Assembly: GCF_023242475.1 (NCBI RefSeq)
Contig: NZ_JALJFG010000004.1
Coordinates: forward strand, 62,001 to 126,000
DNA from: Pseudomonas sp. MWU15-20650
GTDB lineage: Bacteria > Pseudomonadota > Gammaproteobacteria > Pseudomonadales > Pseudomonadaceae
Length of the DNA stretch: 64,000 nucleotides
Reading direction: 5' to 3'
Shown here: positions 29,112 through 39,468 of the stretch, piece after piece
Numbering within the stretch: position 1 is the stretch's first letter
Layout of the letters: each line of letters begins with the position of its first letter
Notes under the pieces: generated by a model
Seen by the model: only the letters and a program-made list of their open reading frames with translations
What the model was told of the DNA's origin: nothing
Database searches by the model: none
Made by a program: the position numbers and the translations under genes

Positions 29112-30035
29112 CTAGTCCGGCAAGCCCGGTGGGTTGATCAACGACTTGTCGACGCGCTCCACATCCAGGCCCCAGCGCTGCAACACCTGCGCGTATTGGC
29201 CACCGGCAATCGCGCCTTGCAGGGCAGTGTGGATCGGCTTGACCAGGCCGTTGTCCTTGCGCGTGGTCACGGCGATATCCGCCTGCAACGGCCAACCACC
29301 GTTGACGGTGCCGACGCGCTTGATGCCGCCGGTGATCGCGGCGGAATAGGCGTACACCGAGTTGGGGCCGAACAAGGCATCGCTGCGCCCGGATTGCACG
29401 GCCAGTTGCGCGGCGGCCTGGTCGTCGAAGTACTGCAATAACGCAGGTTTGATGCCGGCTTTCTCATTGGCCTCGTTCCAGGCCAGCAGGACCTTCTCCT
29501 GGTTGGTGCCTGAGCCGACGATGATCTTCAGCCCGGCGATGTCAGCCGCCTGTTTGATCTCGTTGATCTTGCTGGTGCTCTTGACGTAGAAACCCAGCAC
29601 ATCCTGGCGGTAGGTGGCGAAGTCGAAGCGCTTCTTGCGCGCCTCGGTCACGGTGACGTTACTGATCACCGCGTCGTATTTGCCCGAGCTGACGCCCAGG
29701 GGCCAGTCTTCCCAACTGGTCTGCACCACGTTGAGTTGCAGGCCGAGGCTGTCGGCCACCAGTTGTGCGGTGTCGGCTTCGCTGCCAATGGTGGTCTTGT
29801 CGTCATTGGCCAAAAGCGCCAGGGGCGGCCCGGCCACGCCGGACACGGCCACGGTGAACTTGCCCGGCTGGGCGAACTTGAAGCCCGCTGGGATCTGCGC
29901 GATGGCCGCTTCGTTACGTGGTGCGTGGATGCGCGGGCGGTCGGGGCTGAGGTCGACCTGTTGCACGGCGAATGCGCTGTGGGCCGTGCTGACGGCAAGC
30001 GCCAGCACGGCGACGCGGGCGGTATGGATGAGCAT
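29112..30035 (-). CDS. ABC transporter periplasmic substrate-binding protein (polar amino acid type)
   Basis: 307 aa, type II periplasmic binding protein. A Sec signal peptide (HTARVAVLALAVSTAHSAFA) precedes the two-lobed domain with SWEDWPLGVSSGKYDAVISNVTVTEARKKRFDFATY, the SBP_bac_3 signature. ISNVTVTEARKKRF binds the ligand amino group and carboxylate in relatives. It is 9 bp from the amine oxidase and 18 bp from the ATPase gene, so it belongs to one operon with both. Confidence 0.86.
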   Translation of the reverse strand: MLIHTARVAVLALAVSTAHSAFAVQQVDLSPDRPRIHAPRNEAAIAQIPAGFKFAQPGKFTVAVSGVAGPPLALLANDDKTTIGSEADTAQLVADSLGLQLNVVQTSWEDWPLGVSSGKYDAVISNVTVTEARKKRFDFATYRQDVLGFYVKSTSKINEIKQAADIAGLKIIVGSGTNQEKVLLAWNEANEKAGIKPALLQYFDDQAAAQLAVQSGRSDALFGPNSVYAYSAAITGGIKRVGTVNGGWPLQADIAVTTRKDNGLVKPIHTALQGAIAGGQYAQVLQRWGLDVERVDKSLINPPGLPD

Positions 30036-30053
30036 GGGCAGTCACTCCTTGAA

Positions 30054-30827
30054 CTAAAGCACCTTGCCAAGAAAGGCTTTGGTGCGGGGATGTCGGGGTT
30101 GGCGGAAAATCTGTTCGGGCGGGCCTTCTTCGATCAGTTGCCCGTCGCAGAGGAACACCACGTGGTCAGCAACTTCACGGGCAAAGCCGATCTCATGGGT
30201 GACGATCACCAGGGTCACGCCCAATTGGGTCAGGCCCTTGATCACGTCCAGCACCTCGCCCACCAGTTCCGGGTCGAGGGCTGAGGTGGGCTCATCGAAC
30301 AGCAGCACCTTGGGGCCCAGTGCCAGGGCGCGCGCAATCGCGACACGTTGCTGCTGGCCACCGGAAAGCTGCCGGGGGTAAGCCTGCGCCTTGTCCGCCA
30401 GGCCGACCTTGGCCAGCAGCTCGAGGGCCTTGGCCCGCGCCTCGGCCTTGCGCCAACGCTTGTGGGCCAACGGCGCTTCGGCGATGTTTTCCCAGGCGGT
30501 GAGGTGCGCGAACAGGTTGAAGTTCTGGAACACGAAGCCCACATCGATGCGCCGCTTGAGAATCTCGCGCTCCTTGAGCTCGTAGAGCAGGTCGCCCTTG
30601 CGCCGATAGCCGACGTATTCACCGTCGATGGTGATATGCCCGCTGTCGATCTTCTCCAGGTGGTTGATGGTGCGCAGCAAGGTGGACTTGCCCGAGCCGG
30701 ATGGCCCGAGGATGACCGTGACCTTGCCTGGGTCGATGGTCAGGTCGATGTCCTTGAGCACCTGCTGGTTGCCAAAACGCTTGCCCACGCCCTGGATCTG
30801 GATGCGCCCGGCGCGTGCGTCACTCAT
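30054..30827 (-). CDS. ABC transporter ATP-binding protein (polar amino acid type)
   Basis: 257 aa. Walker [11 protein letters not shown]-loop [20 protein letters not shown], signature LSGGQQQR and Walker [14 protein letters not shown] are all canonical for the GlnQ/HisP group. The start overlaps the permease stop by 8 bp. With the adjacent permease and binding protein it forms a complete importer. Confidence 0.9.
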   Translation of the reverse strand: MSDARAGRIQIQGVGKRFGNQQVLKDIDLTIDPGKVTVILGPSGSGKSTLLRTINHLEKIDSGHITIDGEYVGYRRKGDLLYELKEREILKRRIDVGFVFQNFNLFAHLTAWENIAEAPLAHKRWRKAEARAKALELLAKVGLADKAQAYPRQLSGGQQQRVAIARALALGPKVLLFDEPTSALDPELVGEVLDVIKGLTQLGVTLVIVTHEIGFAREVADHVVFLCDGQLIEEGPPEQIFRQPRHPRTKAFLGKVL

Positions 30828-31791
30828 GGGTGTTCTCCTTGAGCCAGCGGCGCACGCGTTGCAGTGGCGTGGGTGGCAGCACTCTTGCCGTACCGCGTGC
30901 GAAATGCCGTTCGACGTAGTACTGGGCGCTGGTCAGCACGGTGGTGATGATCAAGTACCAGACGGTGGCGACGATCAGTAGTGGGATCACCGCCTGGGTG
31001 CGGTTGTAGATGACCTGCACGGTGTAGAACAGCTCCGGCAAGGCCAGCACATAGACGATGGACGTGCCCTTGACCAGGCCGATGATTTCGTTGAAGCCCG
31101 AGGGCAGGATCGAACGCAGCGCCTGGGGCAGGATGATGCGAAAGACGCGCCGTGAAGCCGGCAAGCCCAGGGCGGCGGCCGCTTCATGCTGGCCGGCATC
31201 GACCCCGATCAGGCCGCCGCGGATGATCTCCGCCGCGTAGGCCGCCTGCATCAGGCTCAGGCCCAATACCGCCACGGTGAATTGGCTGAGCACATCCACG
31301 GTCGACCATTCGGCGAACACCACCGTGGTGAACGGCACGCCCAGCACGATGTGGTCGTACAGATAGGCAAAGTTGTAGAGGATGATCAGCACCAGCAGCG
31401 CCGGCATCGAGCGGAAAAACCAGATATAGCCCCAGGCCAGCGCCGCCAGCAACGGTGAACCCGACAGCCGCGCCAGGGCCAACGCAGTGCCGAGGATGAT
31501 GCTGAACACCGTACTCAGCAGCGTCAGCAACAGCGTCTGGCCCAGGCCGCGCAGCACGGACGGCGAGAAGAACCACTGGCCGAACACGCCCCACTCCCAA
31601 CGCGGGTTGGTGGCCAGGGAATGCACGATGGCGAGCAGCACCAGTGCGGCGAAGATCGACCCGGCCCAGCGCCAGGGGTGCCGGGCCGGCACCACCTGCA
31701 ACGCCTTGATCGGCGTGCAGACACGACGCTGGCGCACGGGGTGGGCGGTGACCTCATCGATCAGGTCATAGGGTTTGGCAACAATGGGCAT
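30820..31791 (-). CDS. ABC transporter permease (polar amino acid type)
   Basis: 323 aa with an N-terminal extension of about 70 residues before the HisM/GlnP domain. The permease signature [41 protein letters not shown], with the EAA loop, is intact. A single permease is present, so it probably works as a homodimer. It lies 25 bp downstream of the TonB receptor stop, which ties outer- and inner-membrane uptake together. Confidence 0.88.
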   Translation of the reverse strand: MPIVAKPYDLIDEVTAHPVRQRRVCTPIKALQVVPARHPWRWAGSIFAALVLLAIVHSLATNPRWEWGVFGQWFFSPSVLRGLGQTLLLTLLSTVFSIILGTALALARLSGSPLLAALAWGYIWFFRSMPALLVLIILYNFAYLYDHIVLGVPFTTVVFAEWSTVDVLSQFTVAVLGLSLMQAAYAAEIIRGGLIGVDAGQHEAAAALGLPASRRVFRIILPQALRSILPSGFNEIIGLVKGTSIVYVLALPELFYTVQVIYNRTQAVIPLLIVATVWYLIITTVLTSAQYYVERHFARGTARVLPPTPLQRVRRWLKENTHE

Positions 31792-31816
31792 GTTCCAGTC
31801 CTCGCAGGTAGCGGCC

Positions 31817-34210
31817 TTAAAAGGCGTAGGTCAACCGGGTGTAGTAATACCCGCCGGTAAAACCGTAGGGCGAATAGGTGCCGTAGCTGGCGAGCATGGT
31901 GCTGCTCGGCACGCCTTGTTTCTTGGGGTAGAGGTCGAACAGGTTCTTGGCGCCGAGGGCGACGTTCAGGTCTTTGGTGAGGTTGTAGCCAAGGTCGAGG
32001 TCAGTGATCCATCGAGCGTTGTAGACCCGGTCCAGGTCACGGTTGGCCGATGAGTTCACTTCTTTGTAGGAACCGTAGCGCGTCAGGGCCAGGTTGAGGT
32101 TGAAGCGCTCAATGCTCCAGTCTGCGCCCAGGATCAGCTTGGTATTGGGCTGCACACCGGTGATCAGGTTGCGCGCCTGGCGGTCCATCAGGTCATAGGC
32201 CGTGCCCAGGATGGTGGTGGACTCCTTGTAGTTGAGGATCTGGGTCTGGTTCCAGTTGAACGCGGCCGTCCATTTCAAGGAGCCGTATTGGCCAAGGTCC
32301 TGGTTGTAGTTGCTGACCAGGTCCAACCCCTTGGTGCGGGTATCGGCGCCGTTGATGAAGTACTGGCCGCCGGAGGTGGAATTGATGCCGTTGTTCTGCA
32401 AGACCTGGGTGACCTCAGGCCCCAGCAAGGTGCCGGTGAGGGTGATGCGGTCACGCAGGTTGATCACGTAGGCGTCGGCAGTGAACGTCAGGCGGTCGGT
32501 GGGCGTGAGGGTGAAACCGAGGCTGAAGTTGGTGGAACGCTCGGGCTTCAAGTCCTCTGCACCCAGCGCCTTGGCCGCCGCCGAACCGACCGGCAGCACG
32601 CCGTAGTTGATCGACTGATACACCCCGTCCACCACGCCATAAGTGGTGGAGCGCGCGCTGAACAGACTGTTGGCCAGGGACGGCGCGCGAAAGCCATTGC
32701 TGACCGTGGCACGCACGGCAAATTGTGGGGTGAAGTCGTAGCGCGTGGTCAGCTTGCCGCTGCGGGTGGCGCCCACGCCTTCGTTGTAATGCTCATAGCG
32801 AAAGGCAGTGCCGATGTACCAATCCGGCAGTGGGTTGAAGCCCACATCGACATAACTGGCGAGGCTGTTGCGCGAGGCGCTGGTGGCTTCGTCCGGTGAA
32901 ATGCCGTTGGTGACCTGGGCCCCGGATGAGGCGCAGTTACCCGGCGCCACGCAGTAACCGCCATTAGCATAAGAGGCGTAGTCCCCGGCCTGTACCTCGT
33001 AGGTATCGCGCCGATGTTCGAAGCCATAGGACACATCCAAGGGTTTTTGCAGGCCAATATCGAAGCCACGCTTGAAGTCCAGGTTGGTGGTCAGCTCCGT
33101 GGAAATCCACGTGCCGGACGTGAAGCTGTTCGGCGTGGCTTCGCCCAGGGACGGGTTCTGGTTATGGGTGGTGCCCTGCTCCGCCGCGTTACGCCCGTAA
33201 GTGGTGGACAGGTCCCAGTCCCACTCACCCACGGTGCCCTTGCCGCCGAACGCCGCCTGAAAGTCGTCTTCGTCGATGTACCAGGTTGGGGTATACCCCG
33301 CCGGGTAGCCATTGGGCCCGGTGGTGATGGTGTTGGTGATGGTCGGCAGGCGGAAGTTCTGCCCCTGCTCGGCCTTGCGCCGCGAGTAAGTGGTAAAGGA
33401 ATACAGGCTGAAGCGGTCATCGATCGGCAACTCGGCGTTGTAGCCCAAGGTGAGCAGGCGGGTCTCGGGCGTACCGTAGCCGCCGTAGGTGGACTTGCCC
33501 GCCAGGCCATACGCCTGCTCGTAGGTGTAGCCGTTGGCGCTGGCCTTGTTGTCATCGTTCTGGCTGCGCGCATCCAGGGCCAGTTGCACGATGCCGCCAT
33601 TGCCGATTTCAAAGCCCTTGTTGAGGCTTTGCTGCACGGTCTGTTTCTTGCCGTCGTAGCCTTGGCCGACGTTGGTCACGGCGGTGCCACGGGTGTCGGC
33701 CTTGAGGATCACGTTGATCACCCCGGCGATGGCGTCGGAACCGTACTGGGCGGCGGCCCCATCGCGTAGCACTTCGACGTGGTCGATGGCGCTGAGGGGG
33801 ATCAGGTCCAGGTCGGCCGGGGCCGCACCGGTGTTGATGCCGTTGATGTTCAAGGTGGCACTGGTATGGCGGCGCTTGCCGTTGACCAGCACCAGCACTT
33901 CGGCGGCGCTCAAGCCCCTCAAATTCGGCGCCCGGGCAATGCCGCTGGCGTCCCAGCCGGTTTTTTCCGGCAGGGTCAGCGACGGGATCACCGCACTCAA
34001 GGCCTCCATCAAGCCGGGTTTGCCGGTGCTTTGCAGTTGCTTGGCGCTGACCACATCAATCGGCACGGGGCTGCTGGTGACCGTGCGCTGCTCGGCGCCA
34101 CGGTTACCGGTGACGACCACGGTGGACAGGGTACTGTCGTCCTGGGCCTGGGCGGTGTTGGCCAGGACCGTCAGGGCCAGGATGGCGGTGGGTTGTAAGA
34201 CTTGCTTCAT
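31817..34210 (-). CDS. TonB-dependent outer-membrane receptor
   Basis: 797 aa. Signal peptide (PTAILALTVLANTAQA), TonB box region STLSTVVVTGNR, plug domain (PIDVVSAKQL, LRGLSAAEVLVLVNGKRRHTSA, DHVEVLRDGAAAQYGSDAIAGVINV), then the 22-strand barrel ending in LTYAF with terminal Phe. The plug and barrel resemble receptors for small organic nutrients rather than siderophores, but no ligand can be read off. ATG 34210 has GGAG 7 bases upstream. First gene after a 415-bp AT-rich promoter region. Confidence 0.87.
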   Translation of the reverse strand: MKQVLQPTAILALTVLANTAQAQDDSTLSTVVVTGNRGAEQRTVTSSPVPIDVVSAKQLQSTGKPGLMEALSAVIPSLTLPEKTGWDASGIARAPNLRGLSAAEVLVLVNGKRRHTSATLNINGINTGAAPADLDLIPLSAIDHVEVLRDGAAAQYGSDAIAGVINVILKADTRGTAVTNVGQGYDGKKQTVQQSLNKGFEIGNGGIVQLALDARSQNDDNKASANGYTYEQAYGLAGKSTYGGYGTPETRLLTLGYNAELPIDDRFSLYSFTTYSRRKAEQGQNFRLPTITNTITTGPNGYPAGYTPTWYIDEDDFQAAFGGKGTVGEWDWDLSTTYGRNAAEQGTTHNQNPSLGEATPNSFTSGTWISTELTTNLDFKRGFDIGLQKPLDVSYGFEHRRDTYEVQAGDYASYANGGYCVAPGNCASSGAQVTNGISPDEATSASRNSLASYVDVGFNPLPDWYIGTAFRYEHYNEGVGATRSGKLTTRYDFTPQFAVRATVSNGFRAPSLANSLFSARSTTYGVVDGVYQSINYGVLPVGSAAAKALGAEDLKPERSTNFSLGFTLTPTDRLTFTADAYVINLRDRITLTGTLLGPEVTQVLQNNGINSTSGGQYFINGADTRTKGLDLVSNYNQDLGQYGSLKWTAAFNWNQTQILNYKESTTILGTAYDLMDRQARNLITGVQPNTKLILGADWSIERFNLNLALTRYGSYKEVNSSANRDLDRVYNARWITDLDLGYNLTKDLNVALGAKNLFDLYPKKQGVPSSTMLASYGTYSPYGFTGGYYYTRLTYAF

Positions 34211-34625
34211 AGCCACTCCAGACATTCCAAATCGCGAAGTCGGGCAGCCACGCGGTCGTGCGCGGTGCTCGAAATTTCCAGGGGGTGTTGCGGCGATTGG
34301 GGACTAGGGGTGAGGCAGTCGAGGGGGTTGAGTCGGCAACATACGTTGAGCTCCCTTCCAACGATTCTGCCGCGGGGCTATCGCCCGGTTATGGCGCGCA
34401 GAATCTGAATCACGCTGGGTACCATCCGAGGTCAGGGGTAGGCTGTTGCGATCAAACATAACGGAATGGATTTTAAAAATATAATGCTATTTGAGCATAA
34501 GCTAATATTCTCTAATTTCATTATTTTTGAATGTGTTTATTCATATAAATAATGTCTTCAGACAGATCTCCGGCCAGCCGGTGGCGCTGACAGGCTGGGT
34601 GTTGCTCGGCGCGCACTGACGCGCC
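34211..34625. other. 415-bp AT-rich intergenic region upstream of the TonB receptor
   Basis: No gene is seen. The segment 34455-34560 is far richer in A+T than its surroundings and holds two dyads: ATGCTATTTGAGCAT (34483-34497) and an imperfect repeat with CATTATT/AATAATG arms enclosing TGAAT/ATTCA (34519-34554). It should contain the promoter for the minus-strand TonB receptor operon and possibly the site of the GntR regulator at 38800. Confidence 0.55.
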
Positions 34626-36236
34626 TTACCACACGGCGATATGCGAATCCGCCCGTGGTTCCGTGCCGCCGCACAGCACTCCGCTGACCGGGTCACGCAG
34701 GATGATCTGTCCGCGCCCGTAGTCAGTGAGGTCGCTGGCGATCTGCACCTGGTGGCCACGCCGGGCCAAGGCATTGGCCAGGTCGCGGGAGGCGCCCTGC
34801 TCGATGCCGACCTTCATATCGCCCAGCCATTGCCAGCGTGGCGCATCCAGCGCGGCCTGGGGGTTGAGGCCGAAGTCCACCAGGTTCATCACCATCTGCA
34901 CATGGCCCTGGGGCTGCATATAGCCGCCCATCACGCCGAACGGGCCAAGGGCCTGGCCGCCCTTGGTCAGGAAGCCGGGGATGATGGTGTGGAAGGTTTT
35001 TTTGCCCGCTGCCAGGCAGTTGGCGTGGGCCGGGTCGAGGCTGAATTCCTGCCCACGGTTCTGCAACGCAATGCCGCTGTCGGGCAGCACCACGCCGGAG
35101 CCGAAGCCGTGGTAGTTGCTCTGGATGAACGAGACCATATTGCCTTCAGCATCCGCCGTGGCCAGGTACACCGTGCCGCTGGCGTGTGGGTCACCCGGTT
35201 TGGGTGGCTGTGCCTGTTCGCTCATCTGGGTGCGACGGCGGGTGCTGTAGTCGTCGCTGAGTAAGTCCGCTACCGCCACGCGCATATGCAGCGGATCGGT
35301 GATGTAGTGCAGGCCGTCGCTGTAGGCAAGCTTCATGGCCTCGAGCTGGCGGTGCCAGGTCTGTTGGCTGTCGCGGTGATCAAAGGTAAAGCCTTCGAGG
35401 ATTTTCAGCGCCATCAGCGCCACCAGGCCCTGGCCGCTCGGTGGGATCTCCCACACCTCCACGCCACGGTAGTTGATGTGGATCGGGTCCACCCACTGCG
35501 CGCGGTAACCGTGGAGATCACTGGCGCGCAAGTAGCCACCGCTGGCCCGCGAATGGGCATCCAGGCGTGCGGCCAGGGCGCCCCGATACAAGCTTTCGCA
35601 GCGGCTGGCGGCCAGTTCTTCCAGGGTACGGGCCTGGGCTGGGTTGCGGAATATCTCCCCAGCCCGAGGCGCGCGGCCGTCGATCAGGTAGGTATCGAAC
35701 CACGCGTCCAGTACCGAATTACGATGGGGCGTGAATTCATCCAGTGCGTTCTGCCATTGATGGGCAACCACCGGTGACAGCGGGAAACCGTCCCGCGCCA
35801 GGCTGATGGCCGGTTGCAGCAGCTCGGCAAACGGCAGCTTGCCGAAACGTTGCGACAGCTCTGCCCAGGCCGACGGGCAGCCGGGCACAGTCACTGGGGT
35901 CCAGCCGTACAGCGGCATCTGAGCGTGCCCGGCAGCCTTGACCGCCTCGATACTCAAGGCGTCCGGCGCGTGGCCGTTGCCGTTCAAGCCATGCAACTGG
36001 CCCTTGCACCACACCAAGGCAAACGCATCGCCGCCCAGGCCGCAGCCGGTGGGCTCGACCACCGTGAGCGCCGCCGCCGTGGCGATGGCCGCATCGATGG
36101 CATTGCCGCCTTTTTGCATGATCTCGATACCGGCCTGGGCGGCCAGGGGCTGGGACGCGGCAACCATGCCTCGACGGGCAAATACGCTCTGGCGTTGCGA
36201 GGGATAGGGGTACTCGTGGGCAGAAAATTTCAACAT
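34626..36236 (-). CDS. gamma-glutamyltransferase family protein
   Basis: 536 aa, Ntn-hydrolase. QAGIEIMQKGGNAIDAAIATAAALTVVEPTGCGLGGDAF is the typical N-terminal region. The autoprocessing Thr lies in HASGTVYLATADAEGNMVSF, and SNYHGFGSG, with GGYMQPQGHVQM, follows. No signal peptide is visible, so it is likely cytoplasmic, unlike periplasmic Ggt. Such enzymes hydrolyse gamma-glutamyl amides or act as acylases. ATG 36236 has GAGGAG upstream. The gene sits between two amino acid ABC importers. Confidence 0.84.
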   Translation of the reverse strand: MLKFSAHEYPYPSQRQSVFARRGMVAASQPLAAQAGIEIMQKGGNAIDAAIATAAALTVVEPTGCGLGGDAFALVWCKGQLHGLNGNGHAPDALSIEAVKAAGHAQMPLYGWTPVTVPGCPSAWAELSQRFGKLPFAELLQPAISLARDGFPLSPVVAHQWQNALDEFTPHRNSVLDAWFDTYLIDGRAPRAGEIFRNPAQARTLEELAASRCESLYRGALAARLDAHSRASGGYLRASDLHGYRAQWVDPIHINYRGVEVWEIPPSGQGLVALMALKILEGFTFDHRDSQQTWHRQLEAMKLAYSDGLHYITDPLHMRVAVADLLSDDYSTRRRTQMSEQAQPPKPGDPHASGTVYLATADAEGNMVSFIQSNYHGFGSGVVLPDSGIALQNRGQEFSLDPAHANCLAAGKKTFHTIIPGFLTKGGQALGPFGVMGGYMQPQGHVQMVMNLVDFGLNPQAALDAPRWQWLGDMKVGIEQGASRDLANALARRGHQVQIASDLTDYGRGQIILRDPVSGVLCGGTEPRADSHIAVW

Positions 36237-36356
36237 GGCAAAGGCTCCTCGATTCATTGGCCGGATTTGGTACGGTTCCCTTCCCGGGTCATCAAACGCT
36301 GGATATTTTCCACCAGGTCGGCGCAAACACAGGTGTGGCGGATGTCCGTGACACGT

Positions 36357-37136
36357 TCATAACACACGGCTGAGAAAGGCCCGGGTACGGGGGTGGCTGG
36401 GGTGGCTGAAGATCTGCTCGGGCGGTCCTTGCTCGATGAGTTCGCCCTGATCGAGTACCACCACGCGGTCTGCCACTTCACGGGCAAAGCCCATTTCATG
36501 GGTGACCACCACCATGGTCATGCCCTCCTCGGCCAGTTCTTTCATCACCTGCAACACCTCGCCGACGGTTTCCGGGTCGAGGGCGCTGGTAGGTTCGTCG
36601 AACAACAGGGCCTGGGGTTTCATCGCCAGGGCGCGGGCAATCGCGACCCGTTGCTGCTGGCCGCCGGAGAGCATCGATGGGTAGTGGCTGGCCTTGTCCG
36701 CCAGGCCAACTCGCGCCAGCAAACCACGCCCCTGTTCCAGCGCTTCGGCACGCGGCGTACCCAGCACCTGGATCGGCGCTTCGATGATGTTTTCCAGCGC
36801 CGTCATATGGGGGAACAGGTTGAAGCGCTGGAACACCATGCCGATGTCGCGCCGCTGGCGGGCGATGTTGCGCTCCGAATCGCGCACCAGGCTGCCGTCG
36901 CTGCGTTCGCGATAGCCCATGGCGCGGCCATTGACGCGGATGCGCCCGCCCTGGATGTCTTCCAGCAAATTGATGCAGCGGATAAAGGTGGTCTTGCCCG
37001 AGCCCGAGGCGCCGATCAGCACCACCACTTCACCGCGTCGTACTTGCAACGAGATGCCCTTGAGAATCTGCAGCGCGCCGAACGACTTGTGGATATCCAG
37101 TGCTTCGATGATCAGTTCGTCACTGTGGTGCGCCAT
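36357..37136 (-). CDS. ABC transporter ATP-binding protein (polar amino acid type)
   Basis: 259 aa. Walker [31 protein letters not shown], signature LSGGQQQR and Walker [13 protein letters not shown], of the GlnQ type. It is clearly homologous to the ATPase at 30054 but distinct in sequence. The gap to the permease start is 2 bp. GGGGA lies upstream of ATG 37136; longer in-frame readings would run into the permease gene. Confidence 0.9.
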   Translation of the reverse strand: MAHHSDELIIEALDIHKSFGALQILKGISLQVRRGEVVVLIGASGSGKTTFIRCINLLEDIQGGRIRVNGRAMGYRERSDGSLVRDSERNIARQRRDIGMVFQRFNLFPHMTALENIIEAPIQVLGTPRAEALEQGRGLLARVGLADKASHYPSMLSGGQQQRVAIARALAMKPQALLFDEPTSALDPETVGEVLQVMKELAEEGMTMVVVTHEMGFAREVADRVVVLDQGELIEQGPPEQIFSHPSHPRTRAFLSRVL

Positions 37137-37138
37137 GG

Positions 37139-37915
37139 TTATCGTCCCCTCAGCAGTTTCAGGGTGCTGCGCCCGAACATGCGGCTGGCGGCCGGTGGGG
37201 GCGCAGAAGGTCGGTCGGACTGGCTGAAGCGGGCTTCGAGCCAACGCTGGAAAAAGCCCCAGAGGGTGGTCAATGTCAGGAAATACAGGGCGACCACCAG
37301 GTACAACTCAAACACCCGGAAGGTTGCCGAGGTGATCATCTGGGTACTGAGCAGCAGCTCCTGCACACCGATCACGCTGACCAGCGTGGTGTTCTTGAGC
37401 ATCACGTTGAACTCATTGCCCAGCGGCGGCACGATCACCCGGAACGCCTGGGGCAGCACGATGCGCCGCATCAGCTTGGCAAAACCCATGCCCAGGGAGC
37501 GCCCGGCTTCGTATTGGCCCTTGTCCACCGCGCCGATACCGGCGCGGATGATCTCGGCCATATACGCACCTTCATTGAGGCCCAGGGCGATGATCGCCGC
37601 CTGGATATTGCCCGGAACGATCAGGCCGAACAGCTCGATATCTTCGAAGCGAAAAACCCCGCCTGCCGCCAGCGCCGTGTACAGAAACACGATCTGCACC
37701 AGCAGCGGCGTGCCGCGCATCAGCCACACATAAAACCGCACCGGCAGATGCAACAGCGGGTTCTTCGACAAGCGCAACAGCGCCGCCGCCAGCCCCAGCG
37801 CGCAGCCCAACAGCATCGCCAGTACGCTGATCAGGCACGTCAGCCACAGCCCCGTGAGGTAAACCCCGCTGGGCTGCAGCAGGTACTGCCAGAACACATC
37901 CCAATTGAAATTCAT
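37139..37915 (-). CDS. ABC transporter permease (polar amino acid type)
   Basis: 258 aa, about five membrane segments. The [44 protein letters not shown] type loop (EAYMAEIIR... in relatives) is intact around residues 115-155, marking a HisM/GlnP permease. Immediately downstream of the binding protein gene (12 bp) and upstream of the ATPase. Forms the second importer of this cluster. Confidence 0.88.
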   Translation of the reverse strand: MNFNWDVFWQYLLQPSGVYLTGLWLTCLISVLAMLLGCALGLAAALLRLSKNPLLHLPVRFYVWLMRGTPLLVQIVFLYTALAAGGVFRFEDIELFGLIVPGNIQAAIIALGLNEGAYMAEIIRAGIGAVDKGQYEAGRSLGMGFAKLMRRIVLPQAFRVIVPPLGNEFNVMLKNTTLVSVIGVQELLLSTQMITSATFRVFELYLVVALYFLTLTTLWGFFQRWLEARFSQSDRPSAPPPAASRMFGRSTLKLLRGR

Positions 37916-37927
37916 CGCCGGTTTGCC

Positions 37928-38734
37928 TCAGTCGAGTGTGTCGCTGCTGACATGCCATTTGTTCAGCAACTGCACATAGCTGCCATCGCTGCGCATGTCG
38001 CTGATCACCTGCTGTACGGCGGCGCTCAATTGCGGGTCGTCCTTGCGTATGCCCAGGCCGGTGAGGATGCGGCTGAACGCCGGCACGCCTTCCTGGAACA
38101 GGTCCGGGGCCATTGCAGCGTAGTAACCGGCGGTTTCCACCGTGGTGCCATAGGCGTCGACCTGGCTGATACGCAGGGCCTGGAAGGCATCGGTGTCGGT
38201 GTTGTAGACCACCAGTTTCATTGGCGGCTTGCCGGCCTTGGCCAGGCTTTCATTCTGGGTATCGAGCAGGGTCTTGATGGTGGAGCCGTTGAGCACCGCG
38301 ACCTTGTGCCCGGACAGGTCATCCAGCGCCTTGATGCCTTTGGGGTTGCCCTTGGGCACCACCACCGACTGGCTGGAATACATGTAGTTGACGATGTCGA
38401 TCACCTGGCGCCGCTCGGGCTTGTCGAACAACTGGTCGACGATCATGTCGCACTGCTGGGCGAGCAACGCCGGCACCAGCCCAGAGAACGGAATCACGCG
38501 CCACTGCACCGGCTTGTCACCCAGGCGCCTGGCAATCTCCAGGCCCAGGTCGACGGTGAGCCCGCGAGGTTTCTGGGCTGGGTCGAAAGACACCAGGGGC
38601 GGTGAGTCCATCCCCGAACAATAAGTGAGTTTATCGACCTTCTGCAGACGCTCCGGTACCTGGGGCGCAGCAAAGGCCCATGGGCTACAGAGGCCGAGGG
38701 AGACAGCCACCAGCAAGGCGCGGCATTTATGCAT
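37928..38734 (-). CDS. ABC transporter periplasmic substrate-binding protein (polar amino acid type)
   Basis: 268 aa. Signal peptide ALLVAVSLGLCSPWAFA, cleaved before APQVPERL. SBP_bac_3 domain with LTVDLGLEIARRLG, CDMIVDQLFDKPERRQVIDIVNY and ISQVDAYGTTVETAGYY. The region that reads MIVDQLFDKPERR replaces the usual SMTITPER, so ligand preference may differ from standard amino acids. ATG 38734 has GGAG 9 bases upstream; the in-frame start at 38782 would spoil the signal peptide. Confidence 0.86.
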   Translation of the reverse strand: MHKCRALLVAVSLGLCSPWAFAAPQVPERLQKVDKLTYCSGMDSPPLVSFDPAQKPRGLTVDLGLEIARRLGDKPVQWRVIPFSGLVPALLAQQCDMIVDQLFDKPERRQVIDIVNYMYSSQSVVVPKGNPKGIKALDDLSGHKVAVLNGSTIKTLLDTQNESLAKAGKPPMKLVVYNTDTDAFQALRISQVDAYGTTVETAGYYAAMAPDLFQEGVPAFSRILTGLGIRKDDPQLSAAVQQVISDMRSDGSYVQLLNKWHVSSDTLD

Positions 38735-38799
38735 GACCAGACACTCCAGTTCGTTGAATAACGGGGCAGGACTCAAAGTCAAAACACAGCAGGGCTTTC

Positions 38800-39468
38800 T
38801 TATTTTTCGGTTTGCAGGAACTGAATCAGCGCCGGCACGGTGCCTTCAATGTGCTCACGTACCACCGCTTCGGCGCGGGCGGCGTCGCCGGCACGAATCG
38901 CCTCGAGGATCACTGCGTGTTCCTGGCGGGCGCTGAGGGGTTTTTCACCGTGCTGCAGCCACAAGCGCATGGGCGCCTCGACCAGCGAGTACAACGCCGA
39001 AACCTGCTTCATCAGGCGCGGGCGGCCGCTGAGGCTGCACAGGTATTCATGGAACGCGCGGTGCCGGCTGACCCACGCGGCGCTCTCGTCGCGGTAGTCG
39101 TCCATCTCATCGAGCATGCGCTCCAGGGCCGCCAGTTGACGCTCGCCAATGCGGCCGACGGCCACACGCACCGCCAGGCCTTCAAGGGCGCTGCGCATCT
39201 CGAACACTTCGTGCAGCTCATCAATATCCAAACCGCTGACAACCGCGCCACGGTTGGGGCGCAGCGTCACCAGGCCCTGGGCATCCAGGCGGCGAAAAGC
39301 TTCACGCACCGGCATGCGGCTCATGCCGATCTCGGTGGCGATGTCTTCGGCGATCAGCCGGTCGCCCTTGCGGTAGCGGCCGCCGCAAATGGCGTCGAGC
39401 AGAAAATTGTAGGCCTCCTCCTCGGCAGTGAGGGGCTGGCGGTCAACGTAAGCGGGAGCAAATTGCAT
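38800..39468 (-). CDS. GntR-family regulator with FCD domain
   Basis: 222 aa. N-terminal winged helix (YNFLLDAICGGRYRKGDRLIAEDIATEIGMSRMPVREAFRRLDAQGLVTL), then the all-helical FCD ligand domain with its metal-binding Asp/His positions in RHRAFHEYL. It lies upstream of the ABC, GGT and receptor genes on the same strand and is the natural candidate controller of the 27-39 kb cluster. The start at 39468 has AAGGTG upstream; 39498 is an alternative. Confidence 0.83.
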   Translation of the reverse strand: MQFAPAYVDRQPLTAEEEAYNFLLDAICGGRYRKGDRLIAEDIATEIGMSRMPVREAFRRLDAQGLVTLRPNRGAVVSGLDIDELHEVFEMRSALEGLAVRVAVGRIGERQLAALERMLDEMDDYRDESAAWVSRHRAFHEYLCSLSGRPRLMKQVSALYSLVEAPMRLWLQHGEKPLSARQEHAVILEAIRAGDAARAEAVVREHIEGTVPALIQFLQTEK

